A DNA stretch of 64,000 nt, from the NCBI GenBank assembly GCA_963281255.1, contig OY725506.1, forward strand, positions 787,001-851,000, in the 5' to 3' direction. The position numbers and the translations under genes were made by a program. This stretch comes from Aphrocallistes beatrix. Its lineage: Eukaryota > Porifera > Hexactinellida > Sceptrulophora > Aphrocallistidae. The notes under the pieces were generated by a model. It saw nothing but the letters and a program-made list of their open reading frames with translations, made no database searches and had not been told where the DNA came from. Below, in pieces: positions 19,301-32,400 of the stretch (position 1 is its first letter; each line of letters starts with the position of its first letter).

Positions 19301-22300
19301 ACTGCAATACGGAACGGTTAATCGAGTATATTATACTATGTACAAATATGTACAGTCAACTCCGCTTAATAGGGTCACTGTTTAATCGGGTCAACCGCTT
19401 AATCGGGCCACTTTTGGCAGGATCGGAGTAGCTCCACACTTAGAAGCTATTACAAGATATTTCCGGTTAATAGGGGTTCTCCGCTTAATCGGGGCAAAAT
19501 GTCCTCTGACCGATGTGACCCTATTAAGCGGAGTCGACTGCATGTTAGAATTAATTATCTATGCATTCACCTGCTCTGAACTCTGCATGGAGATGGGAGA
19601 TCTTCCGTCCACGTACTTCTCCAGCTGATACTGCTGTCTCAGCTGATCTACCAGCAGTCCCACTTTGAACTGTAGCCGTATCAGCAGAATGCGTAGAGAC
19701 ACACACTCGTAGTCTCCTCCCTCCGAGTAGAAGGTGCTAGGGAGGAATTGGAGGAGCAGTTCTACCTATCAGATATTTCCAAGAAAAATATTCACTCAGA
19801 AGGAAAGATTTCTCAGAACTTCATCAGTCCTACCTCCTTTCTAGCCTGAATGGCGTCCATCTTCTGCAGCTCTAGGTCCACAGCCTTGGAGTGTCCCTTC
19901 GTGACGGAGGCTTTGAGGGAGAGGTTGAGGGAGAGCATGGCCTGCGACTGAGAGGCCAACTGCTCCCGAGTGCTCTTCTCACTCTGGTGCTCCTTGCGAG
20001 TCTCGTTGAGGTCTTTCTGGAGGGAGGAGACCAGGTTGCGGAACTTCTCCACCGTGTCCTGGTAGTCCGCGATGGTCAGCTGCGCCTGCTCCAGGCGGGA
20101 CTCCACCTGGTGCTTCTTGTTCACCTCCATGTCCAGGTCCTCCCGCAGCTCCCGCTCCATCGCCAGCTGATTCTCCTCCAGCTCGTCGTGAATCTGGGAA
20201 GAGAGAATTAACCAGATTGAAAGGGAATTTAGCTCCGAATGAGTATAACTGATATTTCTGACAAATATTCTGGCAACACCACTGATCCTACAGCCGCAAA
20301 AGAAATAAGAAAAATGTCGGTCGATAGTCAGAATTGAAATGCTCGTCAATCAGACCGCATCAAAATCGCATTAAACTAATGCACAATATTAAGCTTAATA
20401 GAAATGTATCATCAAATTCTGTTTATAAAAGGTTTTGAGTAAAATTACTCGTCTCAGGGAGGGTCGCGTAGATTTCGAATATTATAAAATGGGAAAAGGT
20501 TGAAATCCCTGGTCCATATCATAAGGGCACTCCTACAGGAGCTGCACTAAAAAACTGATTAAGCATGTGCATATAATATGCCATCTTACTCAATGCTAGT
20601 AATTACCTCTTTCAGCGCCTCCATATCATCCAGTGACTCCTCTGTGATCGCCAGCTTCTCTTCCAGCTCCAGATTGCGATCGGACAGCACTTCTATCATG
20701 CGCTCAGAGCTTATATTCAAGTCCACCTGCTCCTTCAGCAGGTCTATCGTCTCTTCGCACCCCTCCAGCTGCTGTTTGAACTCTCCCCTCTCTCTGCTCA
20801 GGTTCTCCACGGTCTGTCTCTCTCTGTCCAGCTCCTTCATCGCCTCGCGGTGCCCCTGCTGCTCTGTGGTCAGGAGGTCGCGGATCTTCACCAGGGCCTC
20901 CTTGAGACGGTTGTTCTGCTGCTCCATCTGCTTCAGCCCCACGCTCGTAGCGGCCACTCCCGGGCCCGCGTGTCTGATCTCCTCCTGCGTTGCTATGCAG
21001 TCACTTACACATATTTCACTATACATTTCCTTACACATATATAACTGTACAGTCACTTCTGCTGATGTATCACTGTATATTTCCTTACAGATGTATCACT
21101 ATACTGTTACTTACTGATGTAGTGTACAGTCACTTACACATATATCACTGTAGTCACTTACAGATGTATCAGTGTACAGTCACTTCTGATATATCACTGT
21201 ATTTCCATACTGATGTATCACTGTACTTACAGATGGATTTGCTCTTGGTAGTAAGAGTAGCCTGAATTTGATCGAAATTAGGTGGACATTTGTTTTGTGA
21301 TTTCGGAATATTATCGAAAATGCGTTTAGAAGTAAATAAGTAGGGTTCGTTCGAAAACTTTGAACAATTCCTACAGCTATATTTCGCTACTGATCATTTT
21401 CTATTTCAGTTTTCGGCCATACTCTGCTCTCCCATTAGTGACTGTGTTAGGACGATGTGATTAGTGCTTACACTAACTATATAGTACGAGGGCACATGCC
21501 TGCAGTATCTCTAGGTCCAGACTCAGTTCCTCCACTTTGTCCTTGGCAGCACTCAGTTCGGTCTGGAGGCCTTCAGCTCTCTGCTCGGCTAGCTCCTTGT
21601 CCACGGTGGCCAGTTCCATCATCTCCCCCACCTCCTGCAGCCTCCGTTGCACCGCCCCTCTCTGCTCCTGAGAAGAGCGGAACTCTTTCTGACTGTTCTT
21701 GAGCTCGGCCTGCATTCTGCCTTGCAGCTCCAGTAGGTGAGTCTTCTGGTCTGTCAACTGCTGAACCTATAAATACCCAGGGATAATCAACTTCGGTTGC
21801 GCTGGGTTGCTCACCACTCTAAGCACCTGTAACTTATTCTTCTCTCCCTCCTTTATCTTCATTCTATCGTCCTGCCGCTTTATCTTCAGAGTGTCCACCT
21901 TACTGCTCAGGTCTCGTATCACAGACCTCCAGGGCTCCGGGATGTCGTCGTCAGCTGGTAGGATGGGGGAGGGGGCGTGTTGCTCCGTGAACACGCTCTC
22001 TTCAAGAGTGGACTTAGGTTTAGCTAAAGAGAACACAACACAGTAGGATTCGTCTCTTACCGATCACTATACTACAAGATTGGTTGCTATTTGCCATAGA
22101 ACAAATGTGAATTGGCGGGCAAGTTACAAGACTCACCTAGCTCTCCTAGTCTGGGGTTGGAGAGTTTGGGCGGGAGAACTCTCCTCTTCGGCCTGGGGCT
22201 GGAGGCGGGACTGACGGCGGGGTTCTTTCCTCCGGGGATGAAGCTCTTGGGAGTAGTGAGCGTGGTGCGGGACCGCTCCCGCAGAGGGGTCACGGTGGGG

Positions 22301-22611
22301 TGCGGAGAGGAGGGCGGGGGGCTCTTCGGCATCGGAGGGATGAACAGCTCCTTGGGGGGCTCGTAAGTGTCATGTCCGGTCAGAATGTCCACTTGGTTCT
22401 GGCGCACGAATATCCCGTAGTTGTCGTCGCAGAGGAAGTAAGTGCGTCCGGAGACTGTGCCGTTGTTCTTGCCATGTGGCTCGTCTAACTCCACTCCGAT
22501 CCATTTCCCTGCTGCGAACTGGGTCTGCCCCATGAACTTGATGGTACCATGGACGTTGCGGTCCTTCACGAGCACGCGAGCTCCAATGCACGTCTGAGAG
22601 GCAGTAGCCAT
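16302..22611 (-). CDS. DCTN1: Dynactin subunit 1 (p150-Glued)
   Basis: Eleven minus-strand exons: 22611-22137, 22023-21815, 21766-21500, 20984-20607, 20193-19834, 19765-19571, 19301-19088, 19042-18675, 18535-18340, 17888-17698, 17150-16302. They total 3702 nt (1233 codons plus stop; human is 1278 aa). Exon 1 carries the CAP-Gly domain (GKWIGVELDEPHGKNNGTVSGRTYF, then NYGIFVRQNQ), which binds the EEY/F tails of tubulin and EB proteins, followed by a Ser/Pro basic linker. Exons 2-5 are the long coiled coil (MELATVDKELAEQRAEGLQ, then LDLEIL, and later LKQMEQQNNRLKEALVKIRDL) that contacts dynein intermediate chain. Exons 6-10 are the intercoiled domain. Exons 10-11 begin a second coil (SDAEGLGERLETKERELLELKK). 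Intron 3 appears to use a GC donor. Exon 2 has a second in-phase donor 12 nt upstream. The C-terminus is shorter and more diverged than in vertebrates. Confidence 0.95.
18122..18253. mobile_element. 5'-truncated pogo/Tigger-like MITE, family A
   Basis: Only the right part is present (aatagctctcacacatagaa through accctattaagcggagtcga, ending ctg then TA). It matches the complete copies at 19353 and 42719. It lies in the DCTN1 intron between exons 9 and 10. Confidence 0.7.
19353..19540. mobile_element. Pogo/Tigger-like MITE, family A
   Basis: Ends CAGTCAACTCCGCTTAATAG and its near complement (ctattaagcggagtcgactg); TA on the left, ca on the right (mutated target site). 188 bp, in DCTN1 intron 6. 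Other copies: 27719-27888, 42719-42897 and the truncated one at 18122. Confidence 0.85.
21008..21235. repeat. Degenerate minisatellite in DCTN1 intron 3
   Basis: About nine irregular units of 22-30 bp around cagatgtatcactgtac plus agtcactta, with variable spacers. It lies between exons 3 and 4 next to the proposed GC-AG intron ends. The array opens reading frames that run into exon 4 but these are not coding. Confidence 0.65.
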
Positions 22612-22681
22612 AGGGAAGTGCTAATGGAGTTGTGCATTGTGTTATGGTACGGAGATGGGTACCATGGCCAGATACCTAGAT

Positions 22682-22988
22682 GAATGGCGGATGTTTTTTC
22701 GTCGCTGATATTTCTTTGAATGGAATTGTTGAATCCCCACTTTCATTCTCCCAAATAATAAATGACAATCACCCACCCCCTCACGAAATAAAAATACCAC
22801 TCTCGCGTGCCTTTTATATTATTTCAAACTCAAAATGCCCACTTTCTCTTTGCTCTTATACATAATACTCTCCAAAATGCCCACTCTCTCTCTCTCTCCT
22901 ATCAATTCTATTCAGCTTTAGAACAAATTCGTGTTTCCCAAGTTTTTAATTCCATTCTGAAATATCAGCGACGAAACATCCGTTTACC
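22682..22988. mobile_element. hAT-like MITE directly upstream of DCTN1
   Basis: 307 bp with imperfect inverted ends (cggatgttttttcgtcgctg and cagcgacgaaacatccg) and an exact 8-bp target duplication acctagat at 22674-22681 and 22989-22996. The inner edge is 70 bp from the DCTN1 start codon, so it occupies the promoter or 5' untranslated region. The interior has CT-rich stretches and a doubled ctccaaaatgcccact motif. Confidence 0.75.
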
Positions 22989-23452
22989 ACCTAGATACAA
23001 CCTGGTGTCTGACCCATACGGTACTGCATGTGTAAGGTGTTAGTTCTTGGGAAATGTAAATGTCTTCAAATGTACTAACATTCCTTTCTAATCAAACAAG
23101 TATTTTGTGATTGCCGTTGAGGTTTCCGCATCCTTACTCACATAAAAGCAAATTAAATAACTTCCTCTTCTGTTACTGATATATTCGTCCACAAGTCATT
23201 CGTCATTATTGAATTCGTGGATTTCTCAACAGTTAATTAATCATGACTTCCCTTTCAGTAACTTACCGATCTCCTCCATGAAACGAAGATGACAATATAA
23301 ATAAGATAATAATTTATGTCGGATATAATGTAATGATACATGTGGGGGAGATCTATAAAGGGAAAAACTGCAATTAAGAGTTGAATTTCGCGCGGGGATG
23401 CAACGGAAAGTGATTCCATTCAATTCGTCTGCACTACCTCAACTCAGATATC

Positions 23453-26400
23453 TTAAGTGTGGAGCTGCTTCGTCCTTTCAGCCTGTTGCTTGGCCTGCTG
23501 TTCGCTAAGATTCATGGTCTGTCTGACCAGGGCCAGGTACCCGGAGTGCAGAGTTTGGCTCTTGTCAGTGGGCTTGCCGTGGTACTGGTACCCGTAGATG
23601 AAGGCGGTGTCGCTCAGCGGTTTGTTCAGCTGATCAACCAGCACAGGCGAGGAGGCACGGGCCTGCGAGTGAGGGGAGGGAACTGAGGCGGATGGGACGA
23701 CCGGATCTGTAAACGGGACCGGTGTGACGTGTTCTGAATGAGCTGGACTCTCTTTTCGCAGAGATGGCCTCTCTTTGGGAAGGAATACTTCCATCGGGAC
23801 CATTGCATTGGGCGTGATAGGCTCCACCAAACTGCTAACCACCACGGGCTCATCCGCTGCAGCCGCATCCAAGTGCAGTTTAGCAGTCAGACGTTGAGGT
23901 GACGATATGCCCTTATAAGGAGATGCTATGGAATCTTCCAGGTTGGTGGAAGTCTCCAGTGAGAACATCCCAGAATCAGCGATAGCAGAGTTGTCTCCAG
24001 ACTCGTTATTCTGCAGGCGACGGTTACTTTCAGTCGCAGCTACTTTACCCCTGCGAACAACACAGGCTGCATCGCCCACCATGGACGTCATGTCATTCAT
24101 TATCACAGCCAGGTCTTCGAGCATGCTGTCTGTGGAAGCGGGAATGCCTTCTCTCTCCTCTACGACCTCCTCGCAGTAGGTGGTCTCCCGATTAGGTGTG
24201 GCAGGTTCTGAGGTGGATTCGACAAGATTCGCCATATCCGCTGAGGTGGGCCGTGGGGGGAGGTTGGGGGGATGTGTCCGCTTGGACTCAGGAGGGAGGG
24301 CCTCCTTCTTGGGGAGGGGTGGAGGCGGTTTGGAGGAGGTTTTAAGCTCATCTTCCGTAGGCTTACACTCCGCTTCTAAATGAACGAGACACTATGAAGT
24401 ATTATGACAAGAATTCTTGAGAATTTCTTATGAAACTTGAAGTTTATTCTTTTCACGTATTTAATAAGGTAAATTTATCCCACTGATGCGAATAACACTG
24501 TTCCACAAGAAAGCTCTTATAATTGTACAGAATAGCCAATAACAGCGAATACGTACAATAATATAAGCTTTATTCCATACAAATAATCTCCAAAATGAAT
24601 ACATCAGAATATACCTGACACATTCCTATCTGTGATCAACTCGGTAGACTCCTTTCTAAATCTCTCCTCCTCCACCAGTCCGATGCCCTCATCAGGGGAC
24701 CAGATAAGCCCATCCAACTCAGATTGACCCTCCTTACTCTCCTGCTTATCCACTTCATCATAGAAAGTTTTGAGAGCATTCCTCCAGTTGCTATCCCCCT
24801 TCTTATGAATGATACTCAGAGAATCGAACTCAGAGCTGTGGCTGGTATCAGAACTGTTCATCCTCTCAATCTCAATCATCTGGACGGAGGAAGAGAGGAA
24901 GGTTACTCCCTTCCTCATCTCTTCCCTATCCTCAGAATCACTCCGACTGTGTTTAAGAATAGATTTCTGAGGCTCCACACCTTTGTTCAACTGCTCCAGT
25001 TCTTGGTGGTCAAGTGCGCTGGTATTTCTTGACATGCGTCCTTTCTTAGTGCGGAGCTTATTCCTATTCCTGCTCACCATCATCCCTTCTGAGTCCTCCG
25101 TCCGTACGCTGTCTCCGCTCACAGAGTCTGTGCTGATAACAGACTCCGTCCTCTCTCTACCGTCTGGCTCCGATGGAAGAACGGCTAAGTTGGAGCTCCC
25201 ATTGTGATCTCTCTGTGGAAATACAGCACTCATGTCTCCCTCTTGAATGTCAGTGGCAGTTAATTTCTGTTCAAATAACGCGACCTAAATGATCAATCGA
25301 ATTAGCTGAGAGTAGAACTTAGTTAATAACGGTAGGTGTAGGAATGACTAATTTTAATCAAAATCCTAGAATTGAATTGTCAGTTTGTTGTGACTTTAAA
25401 TTTATGGTAGTTGTGATGTAATAAATTTTAATTTTGCTCATTGAATGTCATCACAATTTGAGATACAAAGATCCTTCAAAATACCAATCTATATTGTTGG
25501 TAACCTCGAGAACACAGGAGTTATTTCAGATTTTGAATTCAAACAAGGATCAGAAAAATGGTAAACATTCACCGAATGTTAACTTGAACAGAACTAGATC
25601 GAAACGCATAGAGCAGAGATTTATATGACGTATGAATATTCCATGCTGAGGAAATTAATCTAATATAGTAGAGGGATTCATCAAAATGCTAGAAGTGGTA
25701 TGGAATGGATTTCATTTCCATTCATGAAAGGATTCTAATTTAATTCAGATTAGCAGTATAATATTACGATCCATCACACAAGGATACAATGTAAAGAATT
25801 GGATACCTCTGTAATTCGTGGAATTAGCGTCCGAAATAAGGATTGAATAGAATGTACGTTCATAATTCATAAATCAATTCGTAATTACGACCAGTAATCG
25901 TCTCTATTTTTGCTTTTTATAAAAGGGTGTGGGTATGTTTTAAGAAGCCAACTAAGCATAGCGTTGAAATACTCGCAATAAATTCAGCATTAATTAAACA
26001 ATGGTTGATAAAAGTGTGAAATAAAAATGAATATCGTAGCACCTTTGCTGAAACTTTCAGTTCTGAAACGCTGGGAGAAGATCCAATCAAATCATCTGCT
26101 TCCAAATCAGGGCCTCCTACCTTTCCCATGCCCTGTGTACTTATCTCTACCTGATTGTCAACCTCTCCAGTAACAATAGCGTCTCTAGTCTTGTGGGTAG
26201 ATTCAACCATTTCTTCACCACTACCTCCGTCGAAACTAGAATCACTGATTTGAGCGAAACAATCGTTTAATAAACCTTCTGATGCCTTTCTCGCAGGCCT
26301 AGCAGCCACCGTTGATGGAGCTTGGGGATTCTAGACATAGTATGGATATAATACATTTATATTCCGCTAATACAGTGGTTCCCAACCCCTTAGTGGTCGA

Positions 26401-29400
26401 CAGAAGATATCAGGGGGTCCACAGGATTCGAAATTTTGTATTACGGTTAATAGGAAGGGGAATATAGGAAAATTGATATAGGGGGTCCACGGCCAAAAAA
26501 ATGTTGAAAACCGCTGTGCCAATAGAACATAAACGATGACTGTGTATCCAGGAATGCAATATCCTATATTATAGGATGTAACATGTTTCGTTCGGATTAG
26601 GTTCCCCCGTCAAGGTTCCACTTATTTTTCATGAGATCTACCCTACCCTCCTTTATAAGCTTTTAGTTTTATGAAAAAATTTTTTGTCTGGAAAACGAAG
26701 AAGTAGGTATTAACTAGCAATTTTGTAAAAACTACTCTTTACCTAATGTTTGAATTTATATAAATATAAATATTGAAATAGGCAAACCCTTATAAGCATA
26801 ATCAAATATGTACGAGAGGCTGAACAATAGAAAAACAATATAATCTAATTATCAATTACAAAGCCATTCTCCAGTTAAAAGAATAAAATGACAGTACACA
26901 CCCACACAGCAAGTTAATCCCAAGCTCCTACCTGGTTCTCAATTATCAGAGCGGACAGCTTCTTCCCGCTGATAGAGTCGTGGCTAGAGCAGTCGAGGAG
27001 AGAGAAAGCCTCATCGAGTGCACTCACTGCTGTCTGGTCCTGATCAGCTGGGATGGGATCTACTGCGGGAGCTGCGAGGAAGGAACTGTGATGTGATAGC
27101 TGCTCTGACAATAAGTTACTAAAACGCTTCGTGTCGTGTTGCTCCTTCTCCAGGGAAGACTGGAGCGCTGCTAGCTCTCCGTCGGGGAAGGCGGAATCCT
27201 CAGATTTAGTGTCTGTGGTGGAATCACAAATAAATCCTTATAACCCTGCACAATATTAGTACAGATTTATCTGCATATAAACCATCATAGCAATAGAAAT
27301 CAGGAATATCGTAACAGCCAATTCGATTGGGTAGAAACCTTGAGAATATCTGGCATTGCTGGTATTGGTGGTGGAGAGATTGGCTGCAGACCCATCCGTA
27401 CTATTGCTTGATACGACCGACTTCTTCCTACAGAAGGGGCTGTGATCTGGAGTTAAATTGACTATGACGTCATGATCCCAGGTAGGCTCCTTCGCTTTCT
27501 TCCCTCGGGTGAGAGGGGCGAGTATAGACTTGATTTTGTGTCCAGAGCCCACTGACGTGTTGTCTGAGATGTCAGTAGTCTTCTCATTCGTCAAAAAGCG
27601 TTTTAGATTGTTCAATCTCTTGTTCTAGAAAGGATAAAATTTAATACGCAAACTATAGTAGTAGCATTTGCAGCTTTCAACGTTACTGTTAAATCCCTTC
27701 AAAATTAACGAATTTATATAGTCAACTCCGCTTAATAGAGTCACTGTTTAATTGGGCCACTTTTGGCAGGACCAGAATAGCTCTCTCACATAGAAGCTAA
27801 TATAAAATATTTTCGGTTAATAGGGTGCTCCGCTTAATCGGGGCAAAATGTCCTCTGACCGATGCGACCCTATTAAGCGGGTCGACTGTATTTTGTTAAT
27901 TGGAAGTAGTCCTCGACTTATTCGAGCAAGTTAGGACTAGGAGTGAAGAAATGAATACTGGTACAGTGTAATGTACATCATTCATACCTTTCTGCTCAGT
28001 TTGGTTCTGTTGGAAGCGGTAACATTCCCAGAAAGGGACTCAGTGAGAATAGCATCGCTGCTGGATCGCTCAATGTCGTCCACGAAGCTTTGACTGCTCG
28101 AGTGAAGCGATCGACTCTTCTTCCCACATAGAGATATATCCGGTGCGTGTTGGGAGAACAGAGAGGTGTCAAGGATGGGGCGGGAGGACGTAGGGACCGG
28201 AGGGGGGGCAATTTGAGGAATAGAGGGTCTAGGGAGAGAGGTGGTACCAATGGCATGCAAGGAATGCTTGTAAATCCTTTGGAGATGTCGGAGAGGATGT
28301 GACCATTCAATCTTCTTGTCAAAAGTACTAAATAATTATCTGAATTAAAATATATATTAGCCTACTTTAAAGATGACAAGCGCGGTTCGCGCGTAACGAG
28401 TGTTAGCAGAAATTCAGTGCAAAATATTAATTACAAAACTACTACAAGCGCGCTTCACTTGCTTGCGCTGCGCGGCTGGCGGACACTTTGTGTCCGCCGG
28501 AGGCGCCCTGCGGGCGCTTGTGGTCACCATTGATTAATTATATGGGAGATACCATCTCTAAATACGTCTGTCATAATGCTATAATCGATATCGCACGAAA
28601 AATCACCAAATTTGTCAATTTTCAACATTTTTTTGATGTGCAATAAAATAACTTTTAACGACATGGACTGGAATTGATTATTTAAGTACAATAATCTTTA
28701 GCAATGTGAACTTTGTGTCTATTCAAATTGAGCTTACATTCAGGATTAGTTGACTTAATACAAAGTAAAATTTCTTACAGTTCTGATTTCATAAATGTAA
28801 CCGTAGATAAATGACAATCCAGCGTACTTAGTAAGAAAGCGACGTATGTTTTTAAACAAGAAAGCAACGTATTGTTTCTCTAATATCTCCAAGCGCCCAC
28901 TGGGTAAATCTGCGGACACGCAGTGTCAATTTATAAAATTATAGGGTCGCATTCATGGATTCTGAGTTCACACCCTGTCTGACCATTCAAAGATGCCGCA
29001 TTTTGTCCTTTGGGGTTGGATCGAAAAAAAAATTTGAGAGTGAGATCTAGGTTTTCAAGGAATTTATCATAAAAATGTATGTCGACCATACGTGTTTAAA
29101 CGTGATTTAAAATGTTTAAACATAAACGTGTTTAATAATTAAACATGTTTAAACGTGTTTAAACATGTTTAAACATGTTTAAACATGTTTAAACATAAAC
29201 GTGTTTAAACATGTTTAAACACGTTTAAACACGTTTAAACATGTTTAAACATAAACGTGTTTAAACATGTTTAAACATAAATATATTTAAAGTCTAGACT
29301 TTCAACGGTTGACATGGGGTTTTCATGGGTGTAGATTTCGAATATCATATTTTTGAGTAAATTTGATGATCAATTTGTATACTTTTGTTTACAATAGATA

Positions 29401-32400
29401 CATAAAGTAAACAAATCTCAAAAATATGCTAGAAACTTGCTTTCAACGGTTGACATGGGGTTTTCAGGGGTGTAGATTTCGAATATCATATTTTTGAGTA
29501 AATTTGATGATCAATTTGTATACAGTCAGGGTCGCTTATTGTGAACTACCAGGGGACCAAAAAATCGGTTCATAATAGAGATACTTCATATTAAGCGAAC
29601 TTGATTCAATATAAATCCTATCTAAAAAACGAAATTGGGACCAGGAGGTCAGTTCATAATAAACGAATGTTCATATTAAGCGGGTTCACAATAAGCGACC
29701 CTGACTGTACTTTTGTTTACAATAGATACATAAAGTAAAAAAACCTCAAAAATGTGCTAGAAACTTGCTTTCAAAGGTTGACATGGGGTTTTCAGGGGTG
29801 TAGATTTCGAATATCATATTTTCGAGTAAATTTGATAATTAATTTGTTTACTTTTGTTTACAATAGATAAATAAAGTAAACAAATTACAAAAATATACTA
29901 GAGACTAGCTTCCAACGGTTGGCATGGGGTTTTTAATGTTGTAAATTTTGAATATTATATTTTCAGATCCATATGAGAAAATACTCGTTTGTTTGTAATA
30001 TTTAAAGGAAAACAGATCCCAAAATAGTTTATATTGAATAACTCCAGGCGCCCGCATGGCGACTCTGCGGACACTTACTGTCCGAAAGCCGCGCAGCGCA
30101 AGCAAGCGAAGCGCGCTTGTTATATAATAATTGTATAATAATGATATAATTATTGTATAATAATTATATAATAATTATATAATTATTGTATAATTATTAT
30201 ATAACAAGCGCGCTGAGGGTGCCTGGGGATATCAGAAACGGTTAATTGCTTCCTAATTCTCTACTAAAAATGTCATTTGTCTGCGTTCAATCATGAATTC
30301 AGAACAGAAGAAAAATTAAGTTCATGATAAAAGGAATTTGCTTAATACGTATTAGGTTAACTAATAATAAATGTAATGTCAATTTGAAACTACAAGTTCA
30401 CATCTCCAAATATAATTATATTTAAACTAGCAACAATCGAGGTATGTGTTATGTACTGTAATTAATCAAATTGATCATAAATGAACTTTTAGAATCAAAT
30501 AATTGACTCAAAATAGCTGTATTCAAACATCTTATATATAAAAATGCTAGGATTTTTTTTTTCACAATTCTAGCACCTCCCAGTTCTTCAATCAACTTGT
30601 ACACAAAAACAAAGACAAAATTGAGTTCAAATATATAATATTTAACTAAAATGCTTAAGGAGAGCTTCGAGCTTCTAGATAACTCTTTGGTTATATCATT
30701 ATTTGTTTGGAGAGGTTTAACCTAATAATAGTATTATATAAACTAACTTTTTATAGTAAATTCTGCTAGATTCCTTGTCCACACCTCTAATCCAACCAGG
30801 AGGCAAGTCTAAAGATGAGTAGTGCACAATGACACTCTACGGAATAAGACAGAAATTCTATTTGCGCAAGATTTTGAGAGTATTTATTTAAAAAATCATT
30901 TACAAACTATTTTAGTAAATCTGAATTCAACAAATATAAATAAATAAATACTTAATATTATTTCGTTTGTTAGCTTTTTCAGAAATAGAATTTTCTGAGG
31001 ATACGTGCTAGATTAATTATAAAGTTAAAATGCTATACCAGTGTCTAACTGTATTTCTTGGTTGGTAGTAGGGTGCAACCATCTGATTTCTTCTGTTTGT
31101 GAACTAGAAAGAACACGGTATATATGAAACCAATAAATTTGCACCAAAATACTGCATTTCTCTAACCTAATAATTATATTGTATCCATTTCCTTACATTT
31201 AAATATGTATATTTTCAAACTACTCTCTATCGCTGTAGACTCACTTGACGAAGTATATCTTGTCTTTGACTGAATCATAAAACTCGACCCAACTGTCCTC
31301 CACACTATCGAGGTTATCGCTACAGAATTGAACAGTTATACTATCGATCGACTTCCTTTCTAATTCTCTACTCTTACCTCGAATTTGTTTTTATATTCCC
31401 ATTCTCTAAATCAGCCATTATTTGTGTGTTAATTGCTGTGATATTATCTGAGTTTGCATCCAACTTTTCATCAAAATCATCGTATTTAAATCTAAATAAA
31501 ATGGAATATAAAGTATTACAATAATTACAAAAATTACATAGTTAACAACTGACTTTAGATAAAGTTCCATTACGTCTTGCTCGCAACGTTTCTGCACTTG
31601 CTCAATACTCGTCGAGTTAGGAATGGCATCTATTGAATTTTAGAACAAAAGGTTAAAAAGAATTATATGCATATTCATTGTTATTTTGAGGTGTTAGATT
31701 ATTTTATATGTATAGAATACCATTTTGGAAGACTGGATGTGCGAAACAATGCAAGGAAAAGTCATCGGGTTGCCTTAAATACGCGAATTCTGAGATTATC
31801 TACGAAACAAGAAATCAATTAATACTGTATACAAAGCTAAATCCCATACACTTAATCCTATTGGACAAGTAATCCCGTTTACCTTATTAATAACCTTCTC
31901 ACAGGAGATGTCAGGGAGTATTGGAATGCTAACGGAGAGGTAGGATTCATCGATACAGTTACAGTCAACAGTAATGTGCTTTAAATTAGGATTTTCTAAA
32001 TGAGATACAAGGGAGGTATAAGTCAAGCAGTCATGGATTATGGTGTGGTCATTATACAGCAGTACATACGTATGCTTTTATAGTCAGCTAAGAATAGACT
32101 GGGAATAGAACTGATCTGAGATTTGAGGATAAGTTTCAGCTTCCAACTGTCAGTGCCGCCGTATCGCTTCGAGTGCTGCTGGTACAGAGGAAGAGGGGGA
32201 CTGCTCGCTTCCAGGATGCGGAAGTAAGAGAAGTCTGGGAGAAGCGATATCTAGACGAACAGAAATATGTACTATTTAATATATTGAATAATCTGAGAAT
32301 CTAATTTAAAACCTGGGATTGGTCTATGCTTTACTAGAATAGAGACAAACACAAACAAACAAACAAACAAACAAACAAACAAATAGACATCCAGCAATTG

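Larger units (their letters stand above)
28443..30119. mobile_element. 1.7-kb non-autonomous TIR element with internal arrays
   Basis: The left end, acaagcgcgcttcacttgct and tgcgctgcgcggctggcggacac, recurs inverted at 30048-30119 (gccgcgcagcgcaagcaagc, then gaagcgcgcttgt), giving TIRs of about 70 bp. There is no transposase ORF. The interior holds a decamer array (29092-29290) and a 141-bp tandem array (29300-29980) that is itself hit by a pogo-like MITE. Immediately after it is an AT-rich palindrome closing with another acaagcgcgc (to 30213). It fills much of RA-WW intron 9, which splits WW2. Confidence 0.6.
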
